A DNA stretch of 64,000 nt. Source: Pollenia angustigena (taxonomy: Eukaryota > Arthropoda > Insecta > Diptera > Polleniidae). The translations under genes and the position numbers were made by a program. Location: contig OV884060.1 in assembly GCA_930367215.1 (NCBI GenBank), positions 177,765,253 to 177,829,252 on the forward strand. Reading direction: 5' to 3'. Shown one piece after another: positions 22,530 through 32,477 of this stretch; position 1 is the stretch's first letter; each line of letters opens with the position of its first letter. The notes below the pieces were generated by a model. The model worked only from the letters and a program-made list of their open reading frames with translations. It was not told the origin of the DNA and ran no database searches.

Positions 22530-24088
22530 CTAGCAAACCCGGCGAACTCCGTTTCGCCACCAGATGGCTTCGTTTTATGTAACATTTCGTGTGGTGATTA
22601 AAAGATGAATAAAAATTTTTTTTTGTATCTGACCCGACAGACGTTGTTCTGTCCCAATTGGAAAAAATGTTTGCGTTCGATTTTTAAAACCGTTAAAAAT
22701 AGGAAAAAAGTATTTTTAAATTAAAATGTTGTTCATATACATATATATGATTTACATTTGATTTGAAAATACATATGTTTGTATATATATGTATATGCTG
22801 TGAATCTTATAGTATTCTATTTACATTTTAGTTGATAAGATCAATATTCAGGTAAACAGTAAAAAAAGTAAAACTTATTCGGTTGCTTTGCTAGGATATC
22901 ATAATTTTTTAATTGCAATGCTTTGTAAAATACAACATTTTTTGTTTGGTTGTCTGGTTTGTTGATTGTCATTGCATATGCGAGCCTTACTGGAAACTAA
23001 CTGCAAGCGTTAGGGATCCGAGGTATCAAAACATTTTCTCCCTTGTACTTTCCTTTAAGCATTGTTGCTTCGATGACGTTATTCATCAGTTTTTTTTACC
23101 GTAAGTCGGGTGCCATTACAAAGACGTGGTTGGTTTATATTTCGTAACATTATGATTACCGATCCAACTTTTAGTTTGAATTTATGAGGAGGTAATCCGG
23201 GTAATCCCAGGGAGTTCGATTGGATAGTTGACAACATCGTTCTGAGAAGTAATGGAATCTACCGATTTATACGTCTCCAATTTGCCAGCGATTCCAATTT
23301 GAATCTTAAAATTCAGTTCGTCGACATCAACGTAGCTAATATAGCACGTTCGCTCAACAAATCATGATTTCTGTAATTTTGTGTAATGTTTGAAAACACC
23401 TTTCGGATGATTTCGGACTTCGGTGAACCGGCAGAAATTAAAATATCCACCGAGATTTTGTCGTTTTCTATGTCCAGCAATTGTTTGGAAAATACGTCTC
23501 GAGATTGATTGTTTTGCAGCTCGACCCGCATTTTCAGAGTCAATTTGAGCTTCCTAACGTGTTTCCACAAAGCAGACGACTTCAAACATGCATTTAATTC
23601 ATCGGCGGGCGTTGATCGTGGTATCACTGGAAGTGTTTGCCAAAAATCACCTGCCAACAAATCATCGTACCTCCAAATAGACTTTGGTTGTTTCGTAGTA
23701 GGCGTAAAAGTAGGCGTGGTAAATTTTTCTTTCGATGAAAACTTAAAATGGAATAATACGAACATTTGAAAGAAAAATTAGTCAAATCTATGGAGCCGTT
23801 TTCGGATTTTTGGTAAATCGTACAAAGTGGGCGTAAAAGTGGGCGGGACAAAATTTTCTTGCCGTATAAACCTAAAGAAGAAATCGTCCAAATCGGTCAA
23901 GCCGTCCTCAAGTTATGTGTTTAATAGAAAAAGTGGGCGTAAAAGTGGGCGGGGAACAATTTTATATGCTATAAACCTCACGGAGCCCGAGACCTTTCCA
24001 ACGAATGCAAAACCGTGGAAATCGGTTTTCGTGCGTTCTGGAGTTATAGCGTCAGGAAGGAAAACCCGACTTGTTTTTATATAATAGA
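22530..24088 (-). mobile_element. Helitron, non-autonomous, with exact ends
   Basis: On the minus strand it starts TCTATTATATAAAAAC and ends with the hairpin GGCGAA-ACGGAG-TTCGCC, followed by GGGTTTG and CTAG. It is inserted between A and T. The uninserted sequence survives in the sibling repeat near 13595-13605 (ATTAAA joined directly to TTGTG, read on the minus strand), which fixes both borders. Near the 5' end are repeated GTGGGCG and TAAAAGTGGGCGGG motifs. It carries a broken helicase fragment. Confidence 0.85.
23313..23765 (-). pseudogene. Helitron helicase (Pif1-like) fragment
   Basis: The frame reads LLAGDFWQTLPVIPRSTPAD, the Pif1 helicase motif III region usually written GGDFRQ. It continues ELNACLKSSALWKHVRKLKL and MRVELQNNQSRDVFSKQLLD, and after deletions VFSNITQNYRNHDLLSERAI. 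The Walker A and B part and the Rep nuclease are absent. Known role: unwinding during rolling-circle transposition. Dead copy inside a Helitron. Confidence 0.8.
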
Positions 24089-24344
24089 TTGTGTGTTAAG
24101 ATTCCCCGGAACCAACAGGACGGTATACCATTCTGACACAAGGTTAGTAATCAGCTGTTGCTTACGTAGCAAGATAAGTTCACCTGGTGTAAATTCGCCT
24201 TGACTTCAGGTGGCGGCGAGACTACAACAAGTCAACAACACGAAAAACAACACTGTTTTTTATTGTTGCTTGAGTTGGTCGGTATGTCAAAAAACGTAAA
24301 CAAGGCGAATTCAATTGTAAACAACTTTTGACATTTCTCTATGG

Positions 24345-24560
24345 GGGGTGTGCTGGAAATCGCAAACGCAAAACGCAAGAATTTGGAGGCTGTTTAAAAT
24401 ACACTTTTAATCAAATTTTTATAATTTTTGTTATAAAATTCTGTTTAATAGAGAAATGTTTGTATAATATTTGTCATAAAATTATTTTATTACAGAAATC
24501 TTACTAAAAAACGACTTTTAAAATTCTTGCGATTTGCGTTTGCGATTTCCAGCACACCCC
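24345..24560. mobile_element. MITE with GGGGTGTGCTGGAAATCGC ends
   Basis: The arms are GGGGTGTGCTGGAAATCGCA and TGCGATTTCCAGCACACCCC, continuing through AACGCAAAACGCAAGAATT. It lies next to the CWF19-like fragment. Confidence 0.78.
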
Positions 24561-24649
24561 TGTATATTAGTTTGAAAAAAGTAGTCTACAGCACATAACA
24601 AATATTATAAAAATTACATTTAAGTTGTATTAAAATAAAAACTACTTCC

Positions 24650-25735
24650 AAATTCTTGCGTTTTGGGTGGCAAAAATATCTTCCATGTCATCGTAAGGGT
24701 TTTTGTGCTTTCCAGCAATATTTGCAAACTGTAAATTGGCATCAGAGGCACTTGTTTACTTCTCTCTTTCAAACATTTGTTTTATATCATATCGACCATC
24801 ATCAGGAAAGAATCGAACTCTTTCGCCAGTTTCATCATGGGTGTTAACTCGTTTTTGCTGTTGTCTTTTCTTGCCGCCGTATGAATCATTTGGATCCAGT
24901 ATTTTCGATGGTGGAAATGGTCTAGAATGTCCCGCTTGATCAGTGTGAGTTAGTAAGATATGTTCATCTTTTTTTACACCAGATTTATCGCCTTTAGATT
25001 TAGATCTGTTATCGTTACTCTCAATATATAGAGATTTTTGTCGTTCTTTAAAAATATTGCTTTGGGCAATTCATGCTTTCAGTTAATTTATTTTTGTTTC
25101 TTTGCTTTTTCCATCCTTTACACTGAATTAAACTTTGCAAATACATATATTGATTTTTCTGATTTTGTACTAATGTAGTCATCGTCATCTTTTGGTTGCT
25201 TAAATGCGGGTATACCAGTTCCTGTTGTTTTCCAATAGAGATTAAGTTCTATTGAGCTTTTTGCCGGGTCGTACGCATCAATTTTTTTTTTTCATTTGGC
25301 TTACTTCCTGTGCGTTCCCGTGAATACGTTTTTAACATTAAAGCGTTTGTCATCCAACTATCTCGTTGTAGTAGCTCTTCTCTTTTCTTCAAATCCACAA
25401 AGTTTTGATTTTTACCATTTGATATATTGCTGTCATTAACGCTACTGCTTAAAACCTTACTTTTCGGACTCGTTCTAGTTTTCAGTTTAGATTTTTGGAT
25501 TTACTATCCCTAGATTCTCTTTTCTCTTCGGAGCTAGAGTGTTTCCGCTTTTTATTGGATCTTTTATTGTGCTTATCTTTTTTCTTTTTTGGTTTATTTC
25601 TCTTGGCTTCTTTGCTCCTTTTCTTAAGCTTCGACTGATGGGAGCATCCAATTTATTTCACCTTTCAATATCATTTTGGTTTGCCGTTCAGCTCTTTGTT
25701 CAGCCCGCTTTTTTGCAAAAACTTCCAGTTACAAT
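24650..25735 (-). pseudogene. CWF19-like 2 (splicing factor) pseudogene fragment
   Basis: In three minus-strand frames the fragment reads, in order: AKKRAEQRAERQTKMILKGE, a Lys/Arg-rich block (KKKKDKHNKRSNKKRKHSSS), KREELLQRDSWMTNALMLKT, then SRPFPPSKILDPNDSYGG, VNTHDETGERVRFFPDD, QMFEREK and NLQFANIAGKHKNPYDDMED. These match the central part of CWF19L2, a spliceosome-associated factor (known from the family). At least one in-frame stop (TAA after FEREK) and several frame changes show that it is dead. The N-terminal part and the C-terminal CwfJ domains are absent. It sits inside the GGCGAATT repeat cluster, so capture by a transposon is plausible. No poly-A tail is visible. Confidence 0.7.
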
Positions 25736-25793
25736 TTAACATAAACATTTTTTGACATATCTCTACATAATTATAAAAAAAATGTAAACAACT

Positions 25794-26299
25794 GAAGCAC
25801 AGCCGCGAATAACGTTTTAAGTTACAAAATAATTTTTTTTCAGGAGAACAAAAAAAATTTTAAACAGGCAATATTATTAATTTTTTTTTTAGATTATTAA
25901 AAATAATGATAATAAAAATTTTTATGCAAAATATCAACAAATTTAAAACTTAAATAACATGCAAATTTACAGTTTATAACTTTTTTTGTGGTGGAAAAAC
26001 GTTTCATATCCACAATCACGATGTCATTTAAAACGTTCTTCCACTACACAAAGCATCATAACTGATGGATTATAAAACGTTATTCCACGTTTAAAACCAT
26101 TTACTTTGTATCATTTTTAAGTAACTTACAACGTTCTTCCACTAGCTGACTCTTTATATGCCCTTTTTAAAGGATTTAAGGTGCATAATTATGGGTGATT
26201 TGAGGTTTAAACAGTGTACGAGAGTAATGTTAAAATTGATCTGCAAAAAACAGTTTTTGCAAAAAGTGGGTTTTATAACGTTATTCGCGGATCCGCTTC
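25794..26299. mobile_element. MITE with GAAGCACA ends, copy 2 (AACT duplication)
   Basis: The ends are GAAGCACAGCCGCGAATAAC and GTTATTCGCGGATCCGCTTC. AACT lies on both sides (25790-25793 and 26300-26303). The uninserted version of the host sequence, GTAAACAACTTTTGACAT, is present at 24317-24334 with one AACT. It shares its interior with copy 1 at 19423-20060. Confidence 0.75.
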
Positions 26300-26659
26300 A
26301 ACTTTTGACATGTCTCTACCCAATTATGCAAGAAAAAAGTAGCACAGCTGTGTTTTCAACGCCACCTGAAAGTCAATTCGCCTTGAATGGAACATTAAAG
26401 GCCAAACTAAGGCGAATTCATTACAGGGGGTCTTAAAAGCCCTACTCACGGCGAATTCATGTATAGGGTGGTGGCGATACTACAACAAGTAACAACACCA
26501 AAAACCCAACAATGCATTTTATTTGTTGCTTTCGTTAGTCGATATGTCAAAAACACAAGTAACTTTTGACATTCCTCTCTCTAATTTATAAAAAAAAAAA
26601 TTAGCGCAGCTGTGCTTTCAATGTCACCTGAAATTTTTAACTCGCCCTGGGCCCAACCA

Positions 26660-26849
26660 TGGTGCAACTAATAAGGTAACACTAGTTCTACAACAAGGCA
26701 AAAACAACACATATTTTGTTGGTCAAAAATTCGTGTATTTCTATCAACAACAAATACTCTCGTTTGTAAACAAACAAAATTGGATACCAATTCTAGCATA
26801 CTGTAAGGTTCGTAAACTGGGCTCTGGGGTTACCTTATTAGTTGCACCA
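26660..26849. mobile_element. MITE with TGGTGCAACTAATAAGGTAA ends
   Basis: The perfect ends are TGGTGCAACTAATAAGGTAA and TTACCTTATTAGTTGCACCA. The interior repeats ACAACA motifs. It is flanked by GGCCCAAC-type sequence on both sides. Confidence 0.75.
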
Positions 26850-26855
26850 CTGGCC

Positions 26856-27055
26856 CAACTATACCATTATTTGTGAATCGGACAACCCAATAAAAAAATT
26901 TTGTTGGAATAAAATAAAAATTCCCCGGGAGTTTTTTCCCTTTTCCCATTTTAACAATTGAATTTACATAGGAAAAATGGTAGAAGGGAGAAAACTCCCG
27001 GTGAATTTTTTAATCATAATTGGGCTGTATAGTTCTAGTAGATATGAATGAGTGT
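26856..27055. repeat. Hairpin repeat with CCCGGGAGTTTTTTCCC / GGGAGAAAACTCCCGG core
   Basis: The inner arms AATTCCCCGGGAGTTTTTTC and GAAAACTCCCGGTGAATT surround about 60 bp. The outer parts CCCAACTATAC and GTATAGTT also pair weakly. Probably a MITE. Confidence 0.5.
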
Positions 27056-27414
27056 GCGAAATATTTTTTTGTATGATGTTTACTTATCTAATACTTAAAA
27101 CTAACCAAAAAAAATAAAATTCAAGTGATTCTTATAGGTAATCGATCGATTTATCTTTAAATGGAAAAAATTAGTTTGAAAAAAAAATTCTATCGGCAAA
27201 ACCGGAAATGACCAATTGAAATCAAAATGTTTGATATTTTCGACCTAATTTTTTCATTTCTTTTTTTTTAACCAAAATTAGCCTATAGTTTAAATTGATA
27301 TTGTAAAAGTTTTATTATGCGCTAACCATAAGTTTAAAAGTTATGCAAATTTTTATATTCGTCCATGTGGCTTTTGCCTTGCTAAAATTGAAATTTTCTG
27401 ATTGGGATGGATCA

Positions 27415-27600
27415 GGCCTGTACCAGGGCTAAGGAGTATGTTGTGCGTTAGGACCATGATAGGCAGGATGGCGGTAATATAAGGTTCTGACTTGTCGGAT
27501 CTATGCAGGTTGTGTAAGGACCCAGAAGAGTTGGAGACAGTTGAGTAGTGTGCTGTTATAAGAAAACTAATATGTTTAAGTTTTTGCGTAAAGTTAGAAG
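27415..27600 (+). pseudogene. LINE 3'-end fragment (C-terminal Cys finger)
   Basis: The frame SDLCRLCKDPEELETVE, stop, CAV matches the C-x2-C...E-x-(H)-x-C finger near the end of LINE ORF2 proteins. It is preceded by a degraded MGRMA-like segment. Short and dead. Confidence 0.5.
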
Positions 27601-27757
27601 AAAAATGGAGTTTTAATAAAGATAAGCGTTTTATTATTTCTTTTTTTATAGAAAACTAGTTTTTTTATTGCATTTTACGAAAGTTTATTACTTGATGTTT
27701 AATAAAAGAAAAATTAATTCTAAAAAAGCATTTTTAAGGCGTTTTTTAAAACAATAT

Positions 27758-28440
27758 TTAAGACCTTTCTCTAATAATGACTCTTTTGTCAATTATACAC
27801 ATATAAATCGTACTATTATCAGCGTTCAGACGAACCAATCTTTCCTCAGGTACTTTAGCCTTCTTGATATGAACCTCATTGATTTTTGAACCATAACGCA
27901 ATTGAAATACTTCACAGTCTACCGAAAAACCACGCTTTGGACAAAACATCTCCAGCATTTAAAAGCTTTTGAGCATTTCATCATCCTCCACTGAACCGTG
28001 CCATATTGTCACTTCTTCGGCCACACATTCACATTCTTCCGACGATTCCAAAACTAGTTTTTCACAATCCTCCAGGTAAAGAGTTTGGTGTGCGCATCCC
28101 ACTGCCATAACCTCATCGGCTGATATGGAAATATTTATTTCGACATCTGGACGTTTGTTGGACTCGCTGTGTAAGACTTTCAAAACGTGCGCGGCTTATT
28201 TAATTATTGAAATCTACAGCATCCGTTAGGGAGGGAATCTATTAACAGTTGAGTGGAAGGTAAAGTTGACAAAATAAGTTTACAGTTAGCAGCAGCGGTA
28301 CGAATCTTGGTTAATGAGCGACGACGTTCATGTGGATTCAATTTATATTTTTTTGGAATTCTTCACAAAAAAATTTACCAACTCTTCTGTAAACTGTTGT
28401 CAAAGCATTCCACCTTTGTGTATAGAAATGCTTAACTTCG
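27758..28440 (-). pseudogene. Hsp70-like (HSPA14-type) pseudogene fragments
   Basis: Minus-strand pieces line up with Hsp70 order. A segment near 28395-28340 reads KFFCEEFQKKYK-like, followed by NPHERRRSLTKIRTAAANCK and LILSTLPSTQLLIDSLPNG, which matches the lobe IIB helices. Then comes DVEINISISADEVMAVGCAH, matching the 'PDEVIAIGAA' strand of divergent Hsp70s. The frame breaks at an A7 tract (one base short), is cut by a stop after CCRFQ, and again by TAA after EDDEMLKSF, after which an open stretch continues to IIRERS. The central piece between IDSL and DEV is missing. Family placement is from pattern only. It could be a rapidly diverged gene with unseen introns. Confidence 0.45.
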
Positions 28441-28533
28441 AACAAAGCAAAATTCGAGTAAATAACTTCACATTTTACACTAAACACATATTTGGTATCC
28501 ACCTAATTCTAATTCAAACAGCTTAACTTGCAC

Positions 28534-28716
28534 TTAAAATAGTGAAAACTCTTTAACAATCTCTTTGTCTTCATCATCATCTTCGGGCTTCTTGGCTTTC
28601 AACAAAAGCTTATGCTTCTCTGAATCATATTCACAAGATATCATTGTTATGGCCTTTGTCAATGATTCGCTTCGGTCCTGCTCTCTCAAAGTATTTGTTT
28701 TTGCACAGACAACCAT
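28534..28716 (-). CDS. Small ORF, 60 codons, possibly part of the Hsp70-like remnant
   Basis: This ORF starts ATG GTT GTT TGT and reads SLTKAITMISCEYDSEKHKL followed by an acidic run (EDDDEDKEIVKEF). The alternating hydrophobic pattern resembles the last strands of an Hsp70 substrate-binding domain, but I cannot confirm this. It lies just upstream, on the same strand, of the Hsp70-like fragments. Composition is protein-like and unlike the surrounding AT-rich noncoding DNA. Confidence 0.3.
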   Translation of the reverse strand: MVVCAKTNTLREQDRSESLTKAITMISCEYDSEKHKLLLKAKKPEDDDEDKEIVKEFSLF

Positions 28717-29534
28717 TTTTTATAATGTTTTTGTATTTTAATTAAATAAACAAAATTTTTATATTTAAAACTGTTTTTTTAACATAAAAATTTTTATATG
28801 TAAACAAACTTGAATTTTTTTTGACATTTGGGGTTAAACTTGGATAAACAGCTGGCAAACAGCAAGGCCTTGTATAGTTGTACTATGGTAAATCCATTTT
28901 GGACCGGAATTGCTTTCTATGAGTTTCTGTGACAGAATTTCATTAGAAACATACAAATCAGGAACCGAAAATAACAGTTATATTGAAGTTTGTAAGCAAA
29001 ATAAAAGCCTATAAAAGTACGTCGGAAAACTGATTCAATTTTGACCATATTGATCCTTATGCACTTGTCTATGATAAAATATATTGATTTTTATTTTTTC
29101 GATCAAAATTAACAGCTATATTTGATTTTAATTTTGTTCAACAAAAACCACAATTATTTTTTTATTTTTATTTGTTCGAGCGAAAATCAAAGTTATTCTC
29201 TAAAGAAACGTACGTGTAAAAATAATTTAGTTGACTTTAAATGTTTGTTTAAATGTGTGATCATCATTGGGATTTCTTACGCACGTTAAAATAAATATTT
29301 ATAGTTAACAAATAGAATCTGGGAATTTATTTCGCATGGTGAGTAACATTTATTATACATTTTTCATGTTAACGAAAATTCTGATAGTGATATAATAAAA
29401 TAAATAAATAAAATATTGAAGGAATAAGACTATTAAAGTATAAAAACTTTTGAGGATTGTAATTTGACTTAGAATACACATTCGAAAAATATGAAAAATT
29501 TATTTAAAGTTAACTTAATTATTTCTTTAAGAGA

Positions 29535-29745
29535 ATAACTTTTATTTTTGCTCGAAAAAATGAAAATCAAAAAATAACTGTTATTTTTGATCAAAAAAAT
29601 AAAACATCCAAAATTAACTGTTATTTTTGATCGAAAAAAAAAATCAAAAAATACCAGTTATTTTTGTTAAAAAAAAATAAAAATCAGATGGTAACTGTTA
29701 TTTTTTGTTCAAAAAAATAAAAATCCAAAAATAACTGTATTCATC
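29535..29745. repeat. Imperfect tandem repeat of about 40 bp
   Basis: At least four variants of AACTGTTATTTTTGATCAAA followed by AAAATAAAAATC occur in a row. An isolated related stretch is at 29090-29190. No coding. Confidence 0.65.
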
Positions 29746-30241
29746 TGACTTTTATGAATGAAGTATATAAGAGAATGTACATATGTGTTTGCAAAAGATA
29801 ATAATTGCATACCAATTTGTTAAATTTAAAAACGCAAGGTAAAGGTATTTACAAAAAAGCATTTTAATTACTTTTCGATTGCTTCTTCCCGCTTTTTATT
29901 TTATAACATGTCTCAAATATCATGTATAATTATTCACCCCATTTATGCAAGTTAAAATATTAGTCACATCTAGGCGATGACTATACCACTTCGACGTTAA
30001 TTTGGAATTTTATAAGAATGTTGTGTCGATGTCGAATAGTTATCGAAAATCTGACAAAAAAAAACCAATTTTCGCGAGTTTTTTCTATGTTCCTGATAGA
30101 ATCGATTTTTTTTGTAAGTTTTCTCATTCTTTACAGCTTAAATATAAAAATTAACTGCCTATTTTCGATGTGCGAAAGAATTCTTTCTTTGAAACAATTA
30201 CATTTAAAACAAAAACAAATTCTAAAATGTTTCTTTTGTTA

Positions 30242-30778
30242 TACACACACCACAATAGAAGAGGGTATTATGCATTTGTGCTGATGTGTGTAACACCTTA
30301 AAATATTGGGCCTAGACCCACCTTAAAGTATACCGATCGACTCAGAATCACTTTCTGAGTCGAACTAACGATGTCCGTCCGGCAGGCAGGCTGGCTGGCT
30401 GGCTGTCCATGTAACCTTGTGCGCAAAGTACAGGTCGCAATTTTGGAGATAATTTGGCATAGGTTCCTTATTGGCACAAGGACCAAGCCTATTGAAAATG
30501 GGCCGAAACGTTGGAACACGAGGGAAGATAGGGGGAAATTTCTGGCTCTCAGAAACTATGAAACCGACTTTAATGAAATTTAAATCATAGATAGAAACAT
30601 ATTAATATGGACACATAAGCTTTGCAGTTTTTCAAAATTAGGACCACAAGGGGAGTTAGGGGCAATTTCTGCCTCTCGCAAACTTTCATATTCATATGGA
30701 CACATAAGCATGATGAGTTTTTTAATACGTGGTGTAGGGTATCATATGGTCGGACTTGACCAACTATACTTTCTTGCT
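30242..30778 (+). repeat. Dispersed repeat, copy with GGCT runs
   Basis: It runs from CACACCACAATAGAAGAGGG to GGTGTAGGGTATCATATGGT and GACTTGACCAACTATAC. It includes ATGTCCGTCCGG followed by (GGCT)n and GTCCATGTAACC, and the block GGACCACAAGGGGAG. It is nearly the same as 39991-40690. The layout resembles abundant non-autonomous fly repeats. No ORF function. Confidence 0.65.
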
Positions 30779-30962
30779 TGTTTTAAATGTATTTGTACGA
30801 AAGAATGAATTCTTTAGCACATCAGAAATAGGCTATAAATTATTTTTAAATCATGCCTCTGTAAGCAATTTTTTCGAATTTCCTCTAATTCAGTCAGTCC
30901 TTATAGTTTTAGGGACGTTTATGTTTTGTTTAAAATACTAAAAATGTTTGTGAATTTTAGAC

Positions 30963-31106
30963 CCCTTTCACACTCGGCAAGTCTTTTGCGCAACTCTTGG
31001 TTTGTAGACGTCAGCGGTAAGGTCGGGTTAAGAAAAAAAAAATTTTGTACAGACTTTGTTGTACTCGGCAAGTAAATTGAGCAACTAACTTGCCTAGTCT
31101 GAAAGG
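30963..31106. repeat. Hairpin repeat CCTTTCACACTCGGCAAGT
   Basis: The ends CCCTTTCACACTCGGCAAGT and ACTTGCCTAGTCTGAAAGG pair. An inner ACTCGGCAAGTAAATTG copy is also present. Probably a small MITE. Confidence 0.5.
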
Positions 31107-31365
31107 TATTAAGTTATTCAAGTGTTACTTCATAGTATGCTTTTTTTCGAAGTCTTATAAGTGCTCCTGTAGGAAAATAAAAATACGTTCGAATGGGGAC
31201 ATCCCTTTCAAAAAAAGAGTTGTTGTAGTTGAAAGGTAGAAAGTGTTTAACGATATTTTACATTTCAATATACGTTAATTGGTAAGAAGTTTTTGCTTTT
31301 AAATATTTTTGTATGAAAAGTGATGTTTTGTTAGAATTTGTAAAACTTAAATCAATATAATATTT

Positions 31366-31440
31366 ACTTCGGCTAACTTACATTAAAAACAAAAACAAAT
31401 TTTAAAATATTGTTTTTGTTTTGAATGTAAGTTAAGCGAA
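31366..31440. repeat. Hairpin, TTACATTAAAAACAAAAACA arms
   Basis: The arms CTAACTTACATTAAAAACAA and TTGTTTTGAATGTAAGTTA pair closely over about 30 bp. Confidence 0.5.
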
Positions 31441-32133
31441 CGAAATTTTCGTGAGACAGGCAATTATTTTGCAATCAAATATCCCAAATTTAAAGTTTTT
31501 GAATAATATTTAATAGTTTTTTTTTTTTTTTTATTCAATTTCGTCCCTGAAATTTTGTCATTTATTTATTTTTAAAATTCTTTATCCAAATTAGTTTTTC
31601 CTTAATACAAACGAAACCATATTAACGAATAAACAAGGTAAGCAAAACATTAATTGCTATCCCGACGATGATAAAATAAAATGTATGAAAATTATGGGCA
31701 AAAGGCAAATGAACAAAAAAAAATGGAAAAATACAATTAAATTGAAAATTAGATCTAAGAAAAACTAGAAGTAAAAAATCAAATCATGTTTTTCCTTCCC
31801 TTGGTAAAAAGATATAAATATAACTAATTATTTATAATAAAAAATTTAATTAAACTATGTAAAATATTAAATAGGTTAAATATGTATGCAATGTATATGT
31901 TATATTGGATTTAATGACTAAGGAAAGGTATGAAATAGTGAAATAGTATTAAGTGTAAAAAATGTATAACATAGACATAGTTATGTTATAAATTTAATAT
32001 GTTGTTTAAGTTATTAGATTTGTAAATTTTTTGTCCTCACGACATGTGTATTTGTTTTTGTAATATTTCTTTCTCTTTTTTAAATTATGGGAATTAAAAG
32101 ATAAACTTTTTTTTTTTTTTTGCAAAATTTGAT

Positions 32134-32477
32134 TTAGTACGAAAAAGAGTCCAACGTACCATTCTTTTGCTGCATATACATGCCTCTTTGATTACCACCA
32201 CCATTACCATTCATTGTTGTAGATGGTTGTCCTTGATTGTTATTTGGTTTAGCATTTGGACGACGTTTTGCCAAAGGTAAATCATCATCAGAATCGCTAA
32301 GTGTTAGGTCCACCTTAAATTTTAAAATTAAAAGTTAATGTTTTTTAAATAAAATAGTTATGTTTTATGAAACACTTACGGTTTCACTATTTGTGGTCGA
32401 TGAAGGTTGTTCATTTGTATTAACCGAGGCGGAAGCAGCAGCCTTAACAGGTTTAACATCATCTGTGGTAATCAGTT
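32134..32477 (-). CDS. Su(var)2-10: Su(var)2-10 coding exons 7-8 (acidic SIM tail)
   Basis: Exon 7 (32477-32380) begins in phase 1 after a TTTTTAG acceptor and continues [17 protein letters not shown]. Exon 8 (32313-32134) opens with [18 protein letters not shown], the SUMO-interaction motif followed by a basic stretch. It then runs through a Gly/Asn/Gln-rich tail to [12 protein letters not shown] and a TAA. Other family members have longer alternative tails, so this may be one of several 3' ends. Confidence 0.88.

Larger units (their letters stand above)
22416..24202. mobile_element. CAAGGCGAATT-end element, copy B (Helitron host)
   Basis: The ends are CAAGGCGAATTCATACAAGG and TGTAAATTCGCCTTG. 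A 9-bp direct repeat ACTTCAGGT flanks it (22407-22415 and 24203-24211). It aligns in inverted orientation with copy A at 13042-13721. It is inserted into another member of the GGCGAATT repeat group. Confidence 0.75.
22316..24310. repeat. GGCGAATT repeat member broken by copy B
   Basis: The sequence TTCAGGTGGCGGCGAGACTA, CAACAAGTCAACAACACGAA and AACACTGTTTTT occurs at 22329-22395 and again at 24203-24270, on either side of copy B. A diverged third version is at 26440-26560 and an older one at 5059-6018. The repeat ends in AAGGCGAATTCAATTGTAAA on the right. Confidence 0.6.

Noticed and set aside
30242..30778. LTR or Helitron identity for the GGCT-rich repeat
   Set aside because: No TG..CA ends, no CTRR hairpin and no coding, so it is left as a dispersed repeat.
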